Source of the DNA: Firmicutes bacterium UBA3932
GTDB lineage: Bacteria; Bacillota; Clostridia; Peptostreptococcales; Anaerovoracaceae
Assembly (NCBI GenBank): GCA_002385825.1
Contig: DGEG01000120.1
Span: 1 to 7,166 of the forward strand
Direction: 5' to 3'
Length of the DNA: 7,166 nt
Positions 1-4,532 of this stretch are shown piece after piece; the first letter of the stretch is position 1; the number at the start of each line of letters is the position of its first letter. The notes beneath the pieces are model-generated. The model made no database searches, was not told where the DNA came from, and saw nothing but the letters and a program-made list of their open reading frames with translations. The translations under genes and the position numbers were made by a program.

Positions 1-1
1 G

Positions 2-43
2 CCCTGTCCGGTTGGCACTTGGTTGTGCTTGCCGGAGCGCAAC
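2..43. repeat. Partial copy of an interspersed GC-rich repeat, cut by the window edge
   Basis: This stretch lines up with 4291-4329 of the element between rplL and rpoB. Positions 8-21 match 4297-4310 exactly (14 bases, ccggttggcacttg) and 33-43 match 4319-4329 exactly (cggagcgcaac). The spacer between the two blocks differs slightly in length. Beyond 43 the match weakens, with 10 of the next 17 bases shared, so the terminal arm is degenerate here. The left part of the copy lies outside the window. It is non-coding and sits upstream of the DUF1294 gene in the same orientation as the other copy. The similarity is seen directly; that this is a genome-wide family is inference. Confidence 0.75.
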
Positions 44-79
44 TCCATGCACCAAAAATGAATTTGAAATTTGAACGTG

Positions 80-113
80 TAAAAGTACTTGTAAAAGTAT
101 CTGAATAAAAGTA
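80..113. repeat. Three short imperfectly spaced AT-rich repeats
   Basis: The octamer taaaagta occurs at 80-87, 92-99 and 106-113, inside an AT-rich spacer (61-135) rich in ttgaa/ttgaac words. It lies between the partial repeat at the window start and the DUF1294 gene. The units start 12 and 14 bases apart. I found no well-spaced -35/-10 pair here, so the DUF1294 promoter is unassigned. The stretch could be simple-sequence drift or a binding site; nothing decides. Confidence 0.4.
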
Positions 114-156
114 TTTGAACAAAATAATGCAATAGAAAGAAACGGGGCGGCGATTT

Positions 157-435
157 ATGGAAATCGGAAGCGATACACTGGCAATAGGGATTCTTGTATG
201 GAACCTGATTACATTTTTAGTTATGGGCGTGGATAAGCGCAAAGCGGTCAAAGGCCGCCGGCGCATCAGCGAATCCAGCCTGTTGGCATTTGCCTTTATA
301 TTAGGCGGCCCCGGAATCCTGACAGGAATGATAGTATTTCGGCATAAAACCAAAAAGGCGCTATTTTTGATTTTGGTGCCTTTGGCTCTTATAACCAACG
401 CCCTGACAGTTGTTGGTTTGATCAGCAGGATTTGA
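157..435 (+). CDS. DUF1294 family small membrane protein
   Basis: This is a 92-residue protein of unknown function. Its layout matches the DUF1294 family: a first hydrophobic helix (about residues 8-24), a DKRKA segment (26-30), a basic GRRRI turn (33-37), a second hydrophobic helix with a Gly-Gly-Pro-Gly kink (about 40-61), the FRHKTKK motif (61-67) and a third helix (about 68-89). The FRHKT motif after a small-residue-rich helix is the family hallmark. Length is normal for the family (roughly 85-120). It should be an inner membrane protein with basic loops. The start codon is preceded by a G-rich stretch (145-150) that only weakly resembles a ribosome binding site. It is on the same strand as the ribosomal cluster but separated from rpmG by 143 bases and a promoter-like sequence, so it is probably not part of that operon. 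Family membership is fairly sure; function is unknown. Confidence 0.85.
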   Translation: MEIGSDTLAIGILVWNLITFLVMGVDKRKAVKGRRRISESSLLAFAFILGGPGILTGMIVFRHKTKKALFLILVPLALITNALTVVGLISRI

Positions 436-451
436 CGAAGCAGATTTTCTA

Positions 452-478
452 TTGACAGGCTGACAAATCTATGATAAT
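452..478 (+). promoter_or_regulatory. Probable sigma-A promoter of the rpmG-secE-nusG cluster
   Basis: A perfect -35 box TTGACA lies at 452-457 and a GATAAT box (5 of 6 consensus) at 473-478, with a 15-base spacer, shorter than the ideal 17. Transcription would begin near 485, giving a 5' untranslated region of about 95 bases before rpmG. An overlapping TATGAT (470-475) is badly spaced. The position, between the DUF1294 stop and the first ribosomal gene, supports the call; the short spacer lowers confidence. Confidence 0.55.
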
Positions 479-495
479 TTAATTTAGCGACTTTA

Positions 496-519
496 CGGCC
501 ATACGGCGAAGCGGCCATA
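496..519 (+). repeat. Direct repeat in the rpmG leader
   Basis: The octamer cggccata occurs at 496-503 and again at 512-519. The intervening bases are GC-rich, and the two GGCC cores (497-500 and 513-516) could also pair as a small stem. It lies in the predicted untranslated leader downstream of the 452-478 promoter. It could be a binding site or a weak RNA structure; I recognise no known leader motif. Confidence 0.35.
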
Positions 520-578
520 GCATAGTTAGATAAACAGTTTGGTGAGCAAGTTAATTTGGAATTCGGAGGCAAGGCACC

Positions 579-728
579 ATGAGAGTGAGAGTTACATTAG
601 CTTGTACGGAATGCAAGCAGAGAAATTACAATACGACCAAGAACAAGAAAAACGATCCCGATCGCTTGGAGTTCAATAAATATTGCAGATTTTGCAGGAA
701 GCACACGCTTCACAGAGAAACCAAATAA
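579..728 (+). CDS. rpmG: 50S ribosomal protein L33, zinc-binding form
   Basis: This is a 49-residue protein, the usual length for L33, a small protein of the large ribosomal subunit near the E site. It reads MRVRVTLACTEC at the start and ends KHTLHRETK. Two CxxC pairs (C9/C12 and C36/C39) form the zinc ribbon that defines the cysteine-containing form; zinc-independent paralogues lack these residues. The start is set by a GGAGG sequence at 565-569, ten bases ahead of the ATG. The gene stands immediately upstream of secE, with 21 bases between stop and start, as in many Bacillota where rpmG-secE-nusG are co-transcribed. Confidence 0.96.
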   Translation: MRVRVTLACTECKQRNYNTTKNKKNDPDRLEFNKYCRFCRKHTLHRETK

Positions 729-749
729 CATTTAAGGGATGTGAGCAGC

Positions 750-989
750 ATGGAGAAAAAACCTGCAGTTAAAACGAAGGTTAATGTTAATAATAAGAGA
801 CCCAGCGTCAGGGAATATTTTAAGGGTGTAAGGACTGAATTGCGCAAAGTCATCTGGCCCACCAGAAAAGAACTGGCCTCATATACCGGCGTAGTCATTA
901 TGACCTGCGTTGCTTTTTCTTTGATTTTTTGGGTCTTTGATTCTGCATTCCTTGCACTGCTGAAAGCTGTTCTTAACATCAGCATGTAA
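750..989 (+). CDS. secE: Preprotein translocase subunit SecE
   Basis: This 79-residue protein is of the short, single-span SecE type typical of Gram-positive bacteria. A basic N-terminal tail (1-24) is followed by the amphipathic helix and conserved hinge VRTELRKVIWPTRKEL (27-42), then one transmembrane helix (about 44-64) and a hydrophobic C-terminal end. SecE clamps the SecY channel in the cytoplasmic membrane. I chose the ATG at 750 over the in-frame GTG at 741: an AAGGGA sequence (734-739) lies ten bases before the ATG but only one base before the GTG. nusG follows after 19 bases. Confidence 0.95.
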   Translation: MEKKPAVKTKVNVNNKRPSVREYFKGVRTELRKVIWPTRKELASYTGVVIMTCVAFSLIFWVFDSAFLALLKAVLNISM

Positions 990-1008
990 GCAAAAAAGGG
1001 ATAATAAA

Positions 1009-1662
1009 ATGGAAAAAACAAAAACGAATCCGGAAATCGTGGAAGAAAGTCTCGTCGACGATGCTGAAGCTGTGGTTGAAGAGGAAAACGCTTTAACGGC
1101 AGAAGATCAGCTTCAGGAAACCACAGATGACGCAGAAGAGGAAGAGACTTCTAAGGCCAAATGGTATGTAATCCACACATATTCCGGACACGAAAACAAA
1201 GTGAAAGTGAATATTGAAAAGCTTGTTGAGAACCGAGGCATGCAGGATTTGATCCATGAAGTTGTAGTGCCCACGGAAGATCGGGTGGAGATCAAGGACG
1301 GCCAGAGAAAGATCAAGACAAGAAAGATGTTTCCCGGTTACGTCCTGGTGAAGATGATCGTCACCAATGAATCCTGGTACTTGGTAAGAAACACCCAGGG
1401 AGTTACAGGCTTTGTAGGGCATGGATCTGAACCGGTTCCTCTCACTGACGAAGAAGTGAGGAGAATGGGCATCGAGAAGATTTTCATCAAGCTGGACATT
1501 GCTCCCGGAGACAGCATAAAGGTAATCAATGGGCCATTTGAGAGCTTTATGGGTGTTGTGGAAGAAGTCAACTTCGACAAACAGACCCTGAAAGTTCGCA
1601 TTTCCATGTTTGGAAGAGACACGCCGGTCGAGCTGGAGTTCGGCCAGGTAGACAAAATATAG
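1009..1662 (+). CDS. nusG: Transcription termination/antitermination factor NusG, with acidic N-terminal extension
   Basis: NusG binds the RNA polymerase clamp during elongation and modulates pausing, Rho-dependent termination and coupling to ribosomes. The 217-residue protein has the NGN domain from about residue 51 (KWYVIHTYSGHE) to about 158, including RKMFPGYVLVKM (105-116) and the NTQGVTGFVGHG segment (128-139). A C-terminal KOW domain follows from about 163 (APGDSIKVINGPFESFMG) to the end. Residues 1-48 are an added low-complexity tail with 19 Asp/Glu and only two Lys; typical NusG proteins start almost at the WYV motif and are about 175-185 long. An AAAGGGA sequence seven bases before the ATG supports this start. 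The next in-frame Met, residue 78, is inside the NGN domain, so the tail is probably translated. Confidence 0.97.
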   Translation: MEKTKTNPEIVEESLVDDAEAVVEEENALTAEDQLQETTDDAEEEETSKAKWYVIHTYSGHENKVKVNIEKLVENRGMQDLIHEVVVPTEDRVEIKDGQRKIKTRKMFPGYVLVKMIVTNESWYLVRNTQGVTGFVGHGSEPVPLTDEEVRRMGIEKIFIKLDIAPGDSIKVINGPFESFMGVVEEVNFDKQTLKVRISMFGRDTPVELEFGQVDKI

Positions 1663-1731
1663 CGCCAGGCGCAAAAATAACTTGCTGAGTCAGATGGAAC
1701 GGCCAGCGAGAGAAAGGAGATTAGCAAACAC

Positions 1732-2157
1732 ATGGCAAAAAAAGTTGATGGCTATATCAAGCTGCAGATTCCTGCGGGGAATGCAACACCTGCGCCGCCG
1801 GTAGGTCCTGCTCTGGGACAGAAGGGCATTAACATTATGGATTTCTGCAAGCAATTCAACGCCAGAACAGCCGACCAGGCAGGTATGATCATCCCCGTAG
1901 TCATCACGGTATATACGGACAGATCATTTTCCTTTGTGACAAAGACGCCGCCTGCAGCTGTGTTGTTGAAGAAAGCCGCGAATCTAACTACCGCTTCAGG
2001 TGAACCGAACAAAAAGAAAGTCGCAACGCTCACCACAGATCAGGTAAGAGAGATCGCAAAGCTGAAAATGCCCGACTTGAACGCTGCGGACCTGGATTCT
2101 GCAACAGAAATGATCAAGGGGACCGCAAGAAGTATGGGAATCGTCATTCGTGACTAA
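1732..2157 (+). CDS. rplK: 50S ribosomal protein L11
   Basis: L11 (141 residues, standard length) binds 23S rRNA at the GTPase-associated centre at the base of the L7/L12 stalk. The N-terminal domain shows the proline-rich loop PAPPVGPALGQKGINI (20-35), the region contacted by thiostrepton-type antibiotics. A mid-protein TKTPPAAVLLKKAA segment (70-83) leads into the RNA-binding C-terminal domain, ending in the family signature GTARSMGIVI (130-139). The ribosome binding site AAAGGAGA (1713-1720) is 11 bases before the ATG, slightly longer than its neighbours' spacing. A 69-base gap separates it from nusG, with no terminator or separate promoter seen. rplA follows after 48 bases. Confidence 0.98.
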   Translation: MAKKVDGYIKLQIPAGNATPAPPVGPALGQKGINIMDFCKQFNARTADQAGMIIPVVITVYTDRSFSFVTKTPPAAVLLKKAANLTTASGEPNKKKVATLTTDQVREIAKLKMPDLNAADLDSATEMIKGTARSMGIVIRD

Positions 2158-2205
2158 TGACGTGGGAGGCTAAAAGCCGCAAGAACCACAAGGAGGTAAC
2201 AAACA

Positions 2206-2907
2206 ATGCCAAAAAGAGGAAAGATTTACAGAGAGTCGGCCAAGTTAGTCGACAAGACAACATTGTATGAAGTAAACGAGGCTATCGATCTGGTCTTGCA
2301 GACAGCCAAGGCCAAATTCGATGAAACCGTTGAAGTCCATATCAAATTGGGCGTAGACGGAAGACATGCGGACCAACAGGTAAGAGGCGCCATCGTTCTC
2401 CCTCACGGTACAGGCAAGACCAAGAAAGTTCTGGTCTTTGCAAAGGGCGATAAAGCCAAGGAAGCTGAGGAAGCGGGAGCCGATTATGTGGGCGCGGAAG
2501 AAATGGCGCAGAAGATTCAAACGGAAAACTGGTTTGACTTCGACGTCGTCGTAGCTACCCCGGATATGATGGGTGTAGTGGGAAGGCTGGGTAGAATCTT
2601 AGGTCCCAAAGGCCTGATGCCCAACCCCAAATCCGGAACTGTAACCATGGATATCGCAAGAGCTATTCAGGAAATCAAAGCCGGTAAAGTGGAGTATCGT
2701 CTGGATAAGACCAATATCATCCATACTCCCATCGGAAAGGCTTCCTTTGGTAAAGAGAAGCTGGTGGACAACTTCAATGCTCTGCTGGAGGCAGTAGTAA
2801 AAGCCAAGCCTGCCGCAGCCAAAGGTCAGTACCTGAGAAGCGTTACGGTAGCCAGCACCATGGGACCCGGAGTAAAGATCAATCCGCAAAAAATTACCTT
2901 TAACTAA
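2206..2907 (+). CDS. rplA: 50S ribosomal protein L1
   Basis: L1 forms the mobile arm beside the E site that helps release deacylated tRNA, and in many bacteria represses its own rplK-rplA message. The protein has 233 residues, the usual length. It opens with MPKRGKIYRESAKLVDK, carries the DGRHADQQVRGAIVLPHGTGK segment (51-71) and the L1 signature VGRLGRILGPKGLMPNPKSG (125-144), and ends with a domain I strand (ASTMGPGVKINP). A consensus AGGAGGT (2191-2197) lies eight bases before the ATG. I could not point to an L1 mRNA target site in this message with confidence. Confidence 0.98.
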   Translation: MPKRGKIYRESAKLVDKTTLYEVNEAIDLVLQTAKAKFDETVEVHIKLGVDGRHADQQVRGAIVLPHGTGKTKKVLVFAKGDKAKEAEEAGADYVGAEEMAQKIQTENWFDFDVVVATPDMMGVVGRLGRILGPKGLMPNPKSGTVTMDIARAIQEIKAGKVEYRLDKTNIIHTPIGKASFGKEKLVDNFNALLEAVVKAKPAAAKGQYLRSVTVASTMGPGVKINPQKITFN

Positions 2908-2961
2908 TGGTAACGGTGCAAAGAAAAAGCCTTAAAAACAAAACAGAATAGAATTGAACAT

Positions 2962-3071
2962 AAGACTGTAGACAGCAGGTGCTCAAAGCTTAATATCCTG
3001 CCGAGGTTGAAGATACATTGTACGGTATTGAATCGGAGCCTTTTCTGTCTGCAGGATGGAAAAGGCTTTTT
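2962..3071 (+). promoter_or_regulatory. L10 leader: ribosomal stalk protein autoregulatory RNA element
   Basis: The sequence closely resembles the L10 leader found before rplJ in Bacillota. A closing helix can form between 2968-2975 (gtagacag) and 3045-3052 (ctgtctgc), with one G-U pair. An inner helix pairs 2975-2979 (gcagg) with 2997-3001 (cctgc) around gtgctcaaagcttaa-type internal loop bases, the region that in this family makes the kink-turn bound by L10 or the L10(L12)4 complex. The element ends in an intrinsic terminator (3037-3071). A possible antiterminator pairs agg at 3004-3006 with cct at 3039-3041, with a gatac/gtatt stem inside it. By analogy with B. subtilis, excess L10-L12 complex would favour termination before rplJL. 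The pairings are seen; the mechanism is inferred from the family. Confidence 0.88.
3037..3071 (+). terminator. Attenuator terminator of the L10 leader
   Basis: A perfect nine-pair stem (agccttttc at 3037-3045 with gaaaaggct at 3059-3067) encloses a 13-base loop and runs into a T-tract; with the last stem base this gives five consecutive T residues (3067-3071). The loop contains the 3' strand of the leader's closing helix (ctgtctgc), so helix formation and terminator formation are linked. It stands 93 bases before the rplJ start. Confidence 0.85.
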
Positions 3072-3093
3072 CGCACCTAACCGGAAAAATCAG

Positions 3094-3150
3094 TGTATTG
3101 CTTCGCAATCTTGACGGCGGCAGCGCCGGTTGAGCCGGAGGCAATACCGG
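3094..3150 (+). repeat. Possible degenerate copy of the interspersed repeat in the rplJ leader
   Basis: Three short blocks occur in the same order as in the element downstream of rplL. Positions 3108-3117 (atcttgacgg) match 4277-4286 in 9 of 10 bases. Positions 3126-3132 (ccggttg) match 4297-4303 and 8-14. Positions 3134-3143 (gccggaggca) resemble gccggagcgca at 31-41, minus one base. If this is a true copy it has lost about 15-20 bases in the middle. The same stretch can fold in mutually exclusive ways: 3097-3101 (attgc) can pair with 3105-3109 (gcaat), or 3096-3101 with 3141-3146. It ends next to the rplJ ribosome binding site. The blocks are short, so chance similarity is possible. Confidence 0.35.
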
Positions 3151-3164
3151 AAAGGAGAGAGTTC

Positions 3165-3683
3165 ATGCCATCACAGGAACATTTAATGCAAAAACAAGCT
3201 GTGGTCGATGAGATCAAAGAAAAGCTTGAAAAGGCGCAGTCGGCAGTGGTTATCGACTACATGGGAATAAGTGTAGAAGAAGCCAATGCCATGAGAAAGA
3301 AGCTCAGAGAAGCCAATGTGGACTATACGGTTTACAAAAATACTCTTTTCAACAAAGCTATTGAGGGAACTCCCTTTGAAGCTCTTGCTCCGACCCTTAA
3401 AGGACCCAGCGCATTCGCTTTCGGATACGAGGATGCGGTGGCTCCGGCCAGAGTATTGAACGGCATAATGAAAGAGTTTAAAAAGATGAGCTTCAAGGGC
3501 GGCGTTGTGGAAAGCGACTACTACAATGCCGACCAGTTGAAGGACATCGCCCTTCTGCCCTCAAGAGATGAGCTTATCGCTAAATTCATGGGCAGCATTC
3601 AATCGCCTGTTTCAACATTTGTCCGGACATTGCAAGCTATTGCGGACGCAAAGCAGGAACAGGAACAAGAACAAGAAGCTTAA
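3165..3683 (+). CDS. rplJ: 50S ribosomal protein L10
   Basis: L10 anchors L7/L12 dimers to the ribosome stalk and, as L10(L12)4, is the likely ligand of the leader upstream. The protein has 172 residues, typical for the family. The globular rRNA-binding N-terminal domain includes AQSAVVIDYMGISVEEANAM (24-43) and the DYTVYKNTLFNKA segment (53-65). The C-terminal helix (about 134-162) is the docking site for L7/L12 dimers. A Gln-Glu tail closes the protein. I set the start at the ATG at 3165, preceded at seven bases by AGGAG (3153-3157). The in-frame ATG at 3093 would add 24 residues unlike any L10 and lacks a ribosome binding site. rplL follows after 52 bases. Confidence 0.97.
   Translation: MPSQEHLMQKQAVVDEIKEKLEKAQSAVVIDYMGISVEEANAMRKKLREANVDYTVYKNTLFNKAIEGTPFEALAPTLKGPSAFAFGYEDAVAPARVLNGIMKEFKKMSFKGGVVESDYYNADQLKDIALLPSRDELIAKFMGSIQSPVSTFVRTLQAIADAKQEQEQEQEA
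3654..3677 (+). repeat. Hexanucleotide tandem repeat encoding the Gln-Glu tail of L10
   Basis: Four consecutive six-base units (caggaa, caggaa, caagaa, caagaa) encode four Gln-Glu pairs just before the final Ala and the stop. The third base of the Gln codon differs between the first and last pair of units. Such a tract can change length by slippage without shifting frame. It lies beyond the L12-binding helix, so length changes are probably tolerated. Confidence 0.8.
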
Positions 3684-3735
3684 GCTAATAGGCGTATTCG
3701 TATAAAAATAGAATAGAAGAGAAAAGGAGATCGAA

Positions 3736-4110
3736 ATGAATAAGGAACAAATTATTGAAGCCATTAAAGGCATGACTGTTTTAGAACTCAACGAATTGGT
3801 CAAAGCTTGTGAAGAGGAGTTTGGCGTTTCTGCAGCAGCTCCTGTGGCTGTAGTAGGAGCGGCCGACGGAGCCGCAGCGGCAGATGCAGCGGACGAGCAG
3901 ACAGAATTCACAGTTGTTCTGGCAAGCGCAGGTGCGGAAAAGATCAAGGTTATCAAGGTCGTAAGAGAGATAACCGGTCTGGGTCTGAAGGAAGCCAAGG
4001 AACTCGTAGACGGAGCACCCAGCAACATCAAGGAAGGCATCGAGAAGAGCGAAGCAGAAGAAATCAAGAAGAAGCTGGAAGAAGTTGGCGCTTCCGTAGA
4101 GATGAAATAA
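3736..4110 (+). CDS. rplL: 50S ribosomal protein L7/L12
   Basis: L7/L12 is the multicopy stalk protein that recruits and stimulates the translational GTPases (EF-Tu, EF-G, IF2). The 124-residue protein has the three expected parts: an N-terminal dimerisation and L10-binding region (1-30, MNKEQIIEAIKGMTVLELNELV), an Ala-rich flexible hinge (about 31-54) and a globular C-terminal domain (about 55-124). The last carries the conserved factor-binding surface IKVIKVVREITGLGLKEAKELVD (70-92). An AAGGAGA sequence (3724-3730) five bases before the ATG sets the start. It is co-transcribed with rplJ and followed by a clear terminator 17 bases after the stop. Confidence 0.98.
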   Translation: MNKEQIIEAIKGMTVLELNELVKACEEEFGVSAAAPVAVVGAADGAAAADAADEQTEFTVVLASAGAEKIKVIKVVREITGLGLKEAKELVDGAPSNIKEGIEKSEAEEIKKKLEEVGASVEMK

Positions 4111-4127
4111 GGTGTTATTCTGTCATA

Positions 4128-4160
4128 GGACCCGTTCTCTGCTATAGAACGGGTTCTTTT
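4128..4160 (+). terminator. Intrinsic terminator after rplL
   Basis: An eleven-pair stem (ggacccgttct at 4128-4138 with agaacgggttc at 4146-4156, one G-U pair) has a seven-base loop and is followed by TTTT and more T-rich sequence. It stands 17 bases after the rplL stop. It separates rplJL from rpoB at least partly; some read-through is common at this junction in other bacteria. Confidence 0.88.
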
Positions 4161-4161
4161 G

Positions 4162-4183
4162 TTTGTATTTGATTTGTATTTGA
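4162..4183. repeat. Tandem duplication of an 11-base AT-rich unit
   Basis: The unit tttgtatttga occurs twice with no gap (4162-4172, 4173-4183). A related ttgtattta is at 4201-4209. It lies between the rplL terminator and the inverted-repeat element. It is probably a slippage duplication; no role is evident. Confidence 0.7.
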
Positions 4184-4213
4184 ACTGAAACATTTCAAAG
4201 TTGTATTTAGCCT

Positions 4214-4349
4214 ATTCGTTTTCGGAGCGCAGGGTTGCTTTCCCGCTCGACGAAGCTACGCGTTGCGTGCCGTACGATCTAGACGGTCCGTCCTGCCCGG
4301 TTGGCACTTGCTTGTACTCGGAGCGCAACCCTGCGCTCCGAAAACGAAT
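4214..4349. repeat. GC-rich element with 25-base perfect inverted arms between rplL and rpoB
   Basis: Positions 4214-4238 (beginning attcgttttcggagcgca) are the exact reverse complement of 4325-4349, a 25-base perfect inverted repeat around an 86-base core. Pairing stops at both edges. The core is clearly richer in G and C than the AT-rich flanks and contains an odd palindrome gacggtccgtc (4282-4292), a cgtacg palindrome (4271-4276) and the ccggttggcacttg block shared with the window start. No open frame resembles a transposase or any known protein. I see no convincing target-site duplication at the arm boundaries. The architecture is that of a MITE-like or other non-autonomous intergenic repeat, or a long structured RNA if transcribed. 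The repeat is certain; its nature is not. Confidence 0.85.
4318..4341 (+). other. Strong local hairpin at the right end of the element
   Basis: Ten bases (tcggagcgca, 4318-4327) pair perfectly with tgcgctccga (4332-4341) across a four-base loop. The right arm of the element can therefore fold on itself or pair with the left arm, two alternative structures. No T-tract follows on either strand, so it is not a standard terminator. In the window-start copy the 3' half of this stem is not conserved. Confidence 0.75.
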
Positions 4350-4380
4350 TGTAACCAGAGTCATCAGTGGGGGAGATTAC

Positions 4381-4397
4381 CCCTGCGCTCCGAAAAC
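4381..4397. repeat. Additional copy of the element's right terminus
   Basis: These 17 bases (ccctgcgctccgaaaac) are identical to 4329-4345 in the right arm, in the same orientation, 52 bases further on. The stretch just before it can form a small gggg/cccc stem (4370-4373 with 4380-4383). It may be the remnant of a second, nested or tandem copy, or of a partial duplication. It ends 56 bases before the -35 box of the rpoB promoter. Confidence 0.8.
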
Positions 4398-4453
4398 AAA
4401 ACAATCGTAAAAAGACTGAAGCAAAATACAACAAATGGAAGAAAAAATTTTTG

Positions 4454-4482
4454 TTGACTACTAGTTTTTGCTGTGATATCAT
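4454..4482 (+). promoter_or_regulatory. Sigma-A promoter of rpoB with extended -10
   Basis: The -35 box TTGACT (4454-4459, 5 of 6 consensus) and the -10 box TATCAT (4477-4482, 5 of 6) are separated by exactly 17 bases. A TGA directly before the -10 supplies the TGn extended element. The region just upstream is A/T-rich. Transcription should start near 4489, leaving a leader of about 44 bases before rpoB. Placed behind the rplL terminator, this would give rpoB (and normally rpoC) its own transcription. Confidence 0.85.
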
Positions 4483-4532
4483 AGTACATTGCCACGCAAA
4501 ATAGTTTGTTGTCAATACAAGGAGTGATGAAT

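Noticed and set aside
741..749. In-frame GTG start for SecE three codons upstream
   Set aside because: The likely ribosome binding site ends one base before it, too close to function, while the spacing fits the ATG at 750.
1663..1731. L1 operator in the nusG-rplK spacer, including the small gcgccaggcgc palindrome at 1662-1672
   Set aside because: I could not form the asymmetric loop structure expected of an L1 target, and the palindrome gives only a four-pair stem.
2926..2954. Possible separate promoter for rplJL using TAGAAT at 2949-2954
   Set aside because: No -35-like hexamer lies at a suitable distance; the corresponding bases are A-rich with no TTGACA resemblance.
3093..3164. Upstream in-frame ATG that would extend L10 by 24 residues
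   Set aside because: It has no ribosome binding site, the added residues do not match L10 proteins, and a good site precedes the ATG at 3165.
3612..4193. Minus-strand frame of 193 codons opposite rplL
   Set aside because: Its Ser/Ala-rich sequence is the complement of the rplL hinge and tail. It spans a terminator and two real genes.
4201..4353. Target-site duplication ttgta around the element (4201-4205 and 4349-4353)
   Set aside because: The left copy is not adjacent to the arm boundary and the word is common in this AT-rich spacer.
4214..4397. CRISPR array
   Set aside because: The repeats are inverted and nested rather than evenly spaced direct repeats with unique spacers, and no cas gene is present.
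4201..4410. Open frame of 69 codons across the inverted-repeat element, and an overlapping 64-codon frame at 4263-4457
   Set aside because: Both follow the palindromic repeat rather than a protein pattern, have no convincing ribosome binding site and resemble no family I know. They are best explained as chance frames in a GC-rich repeat.
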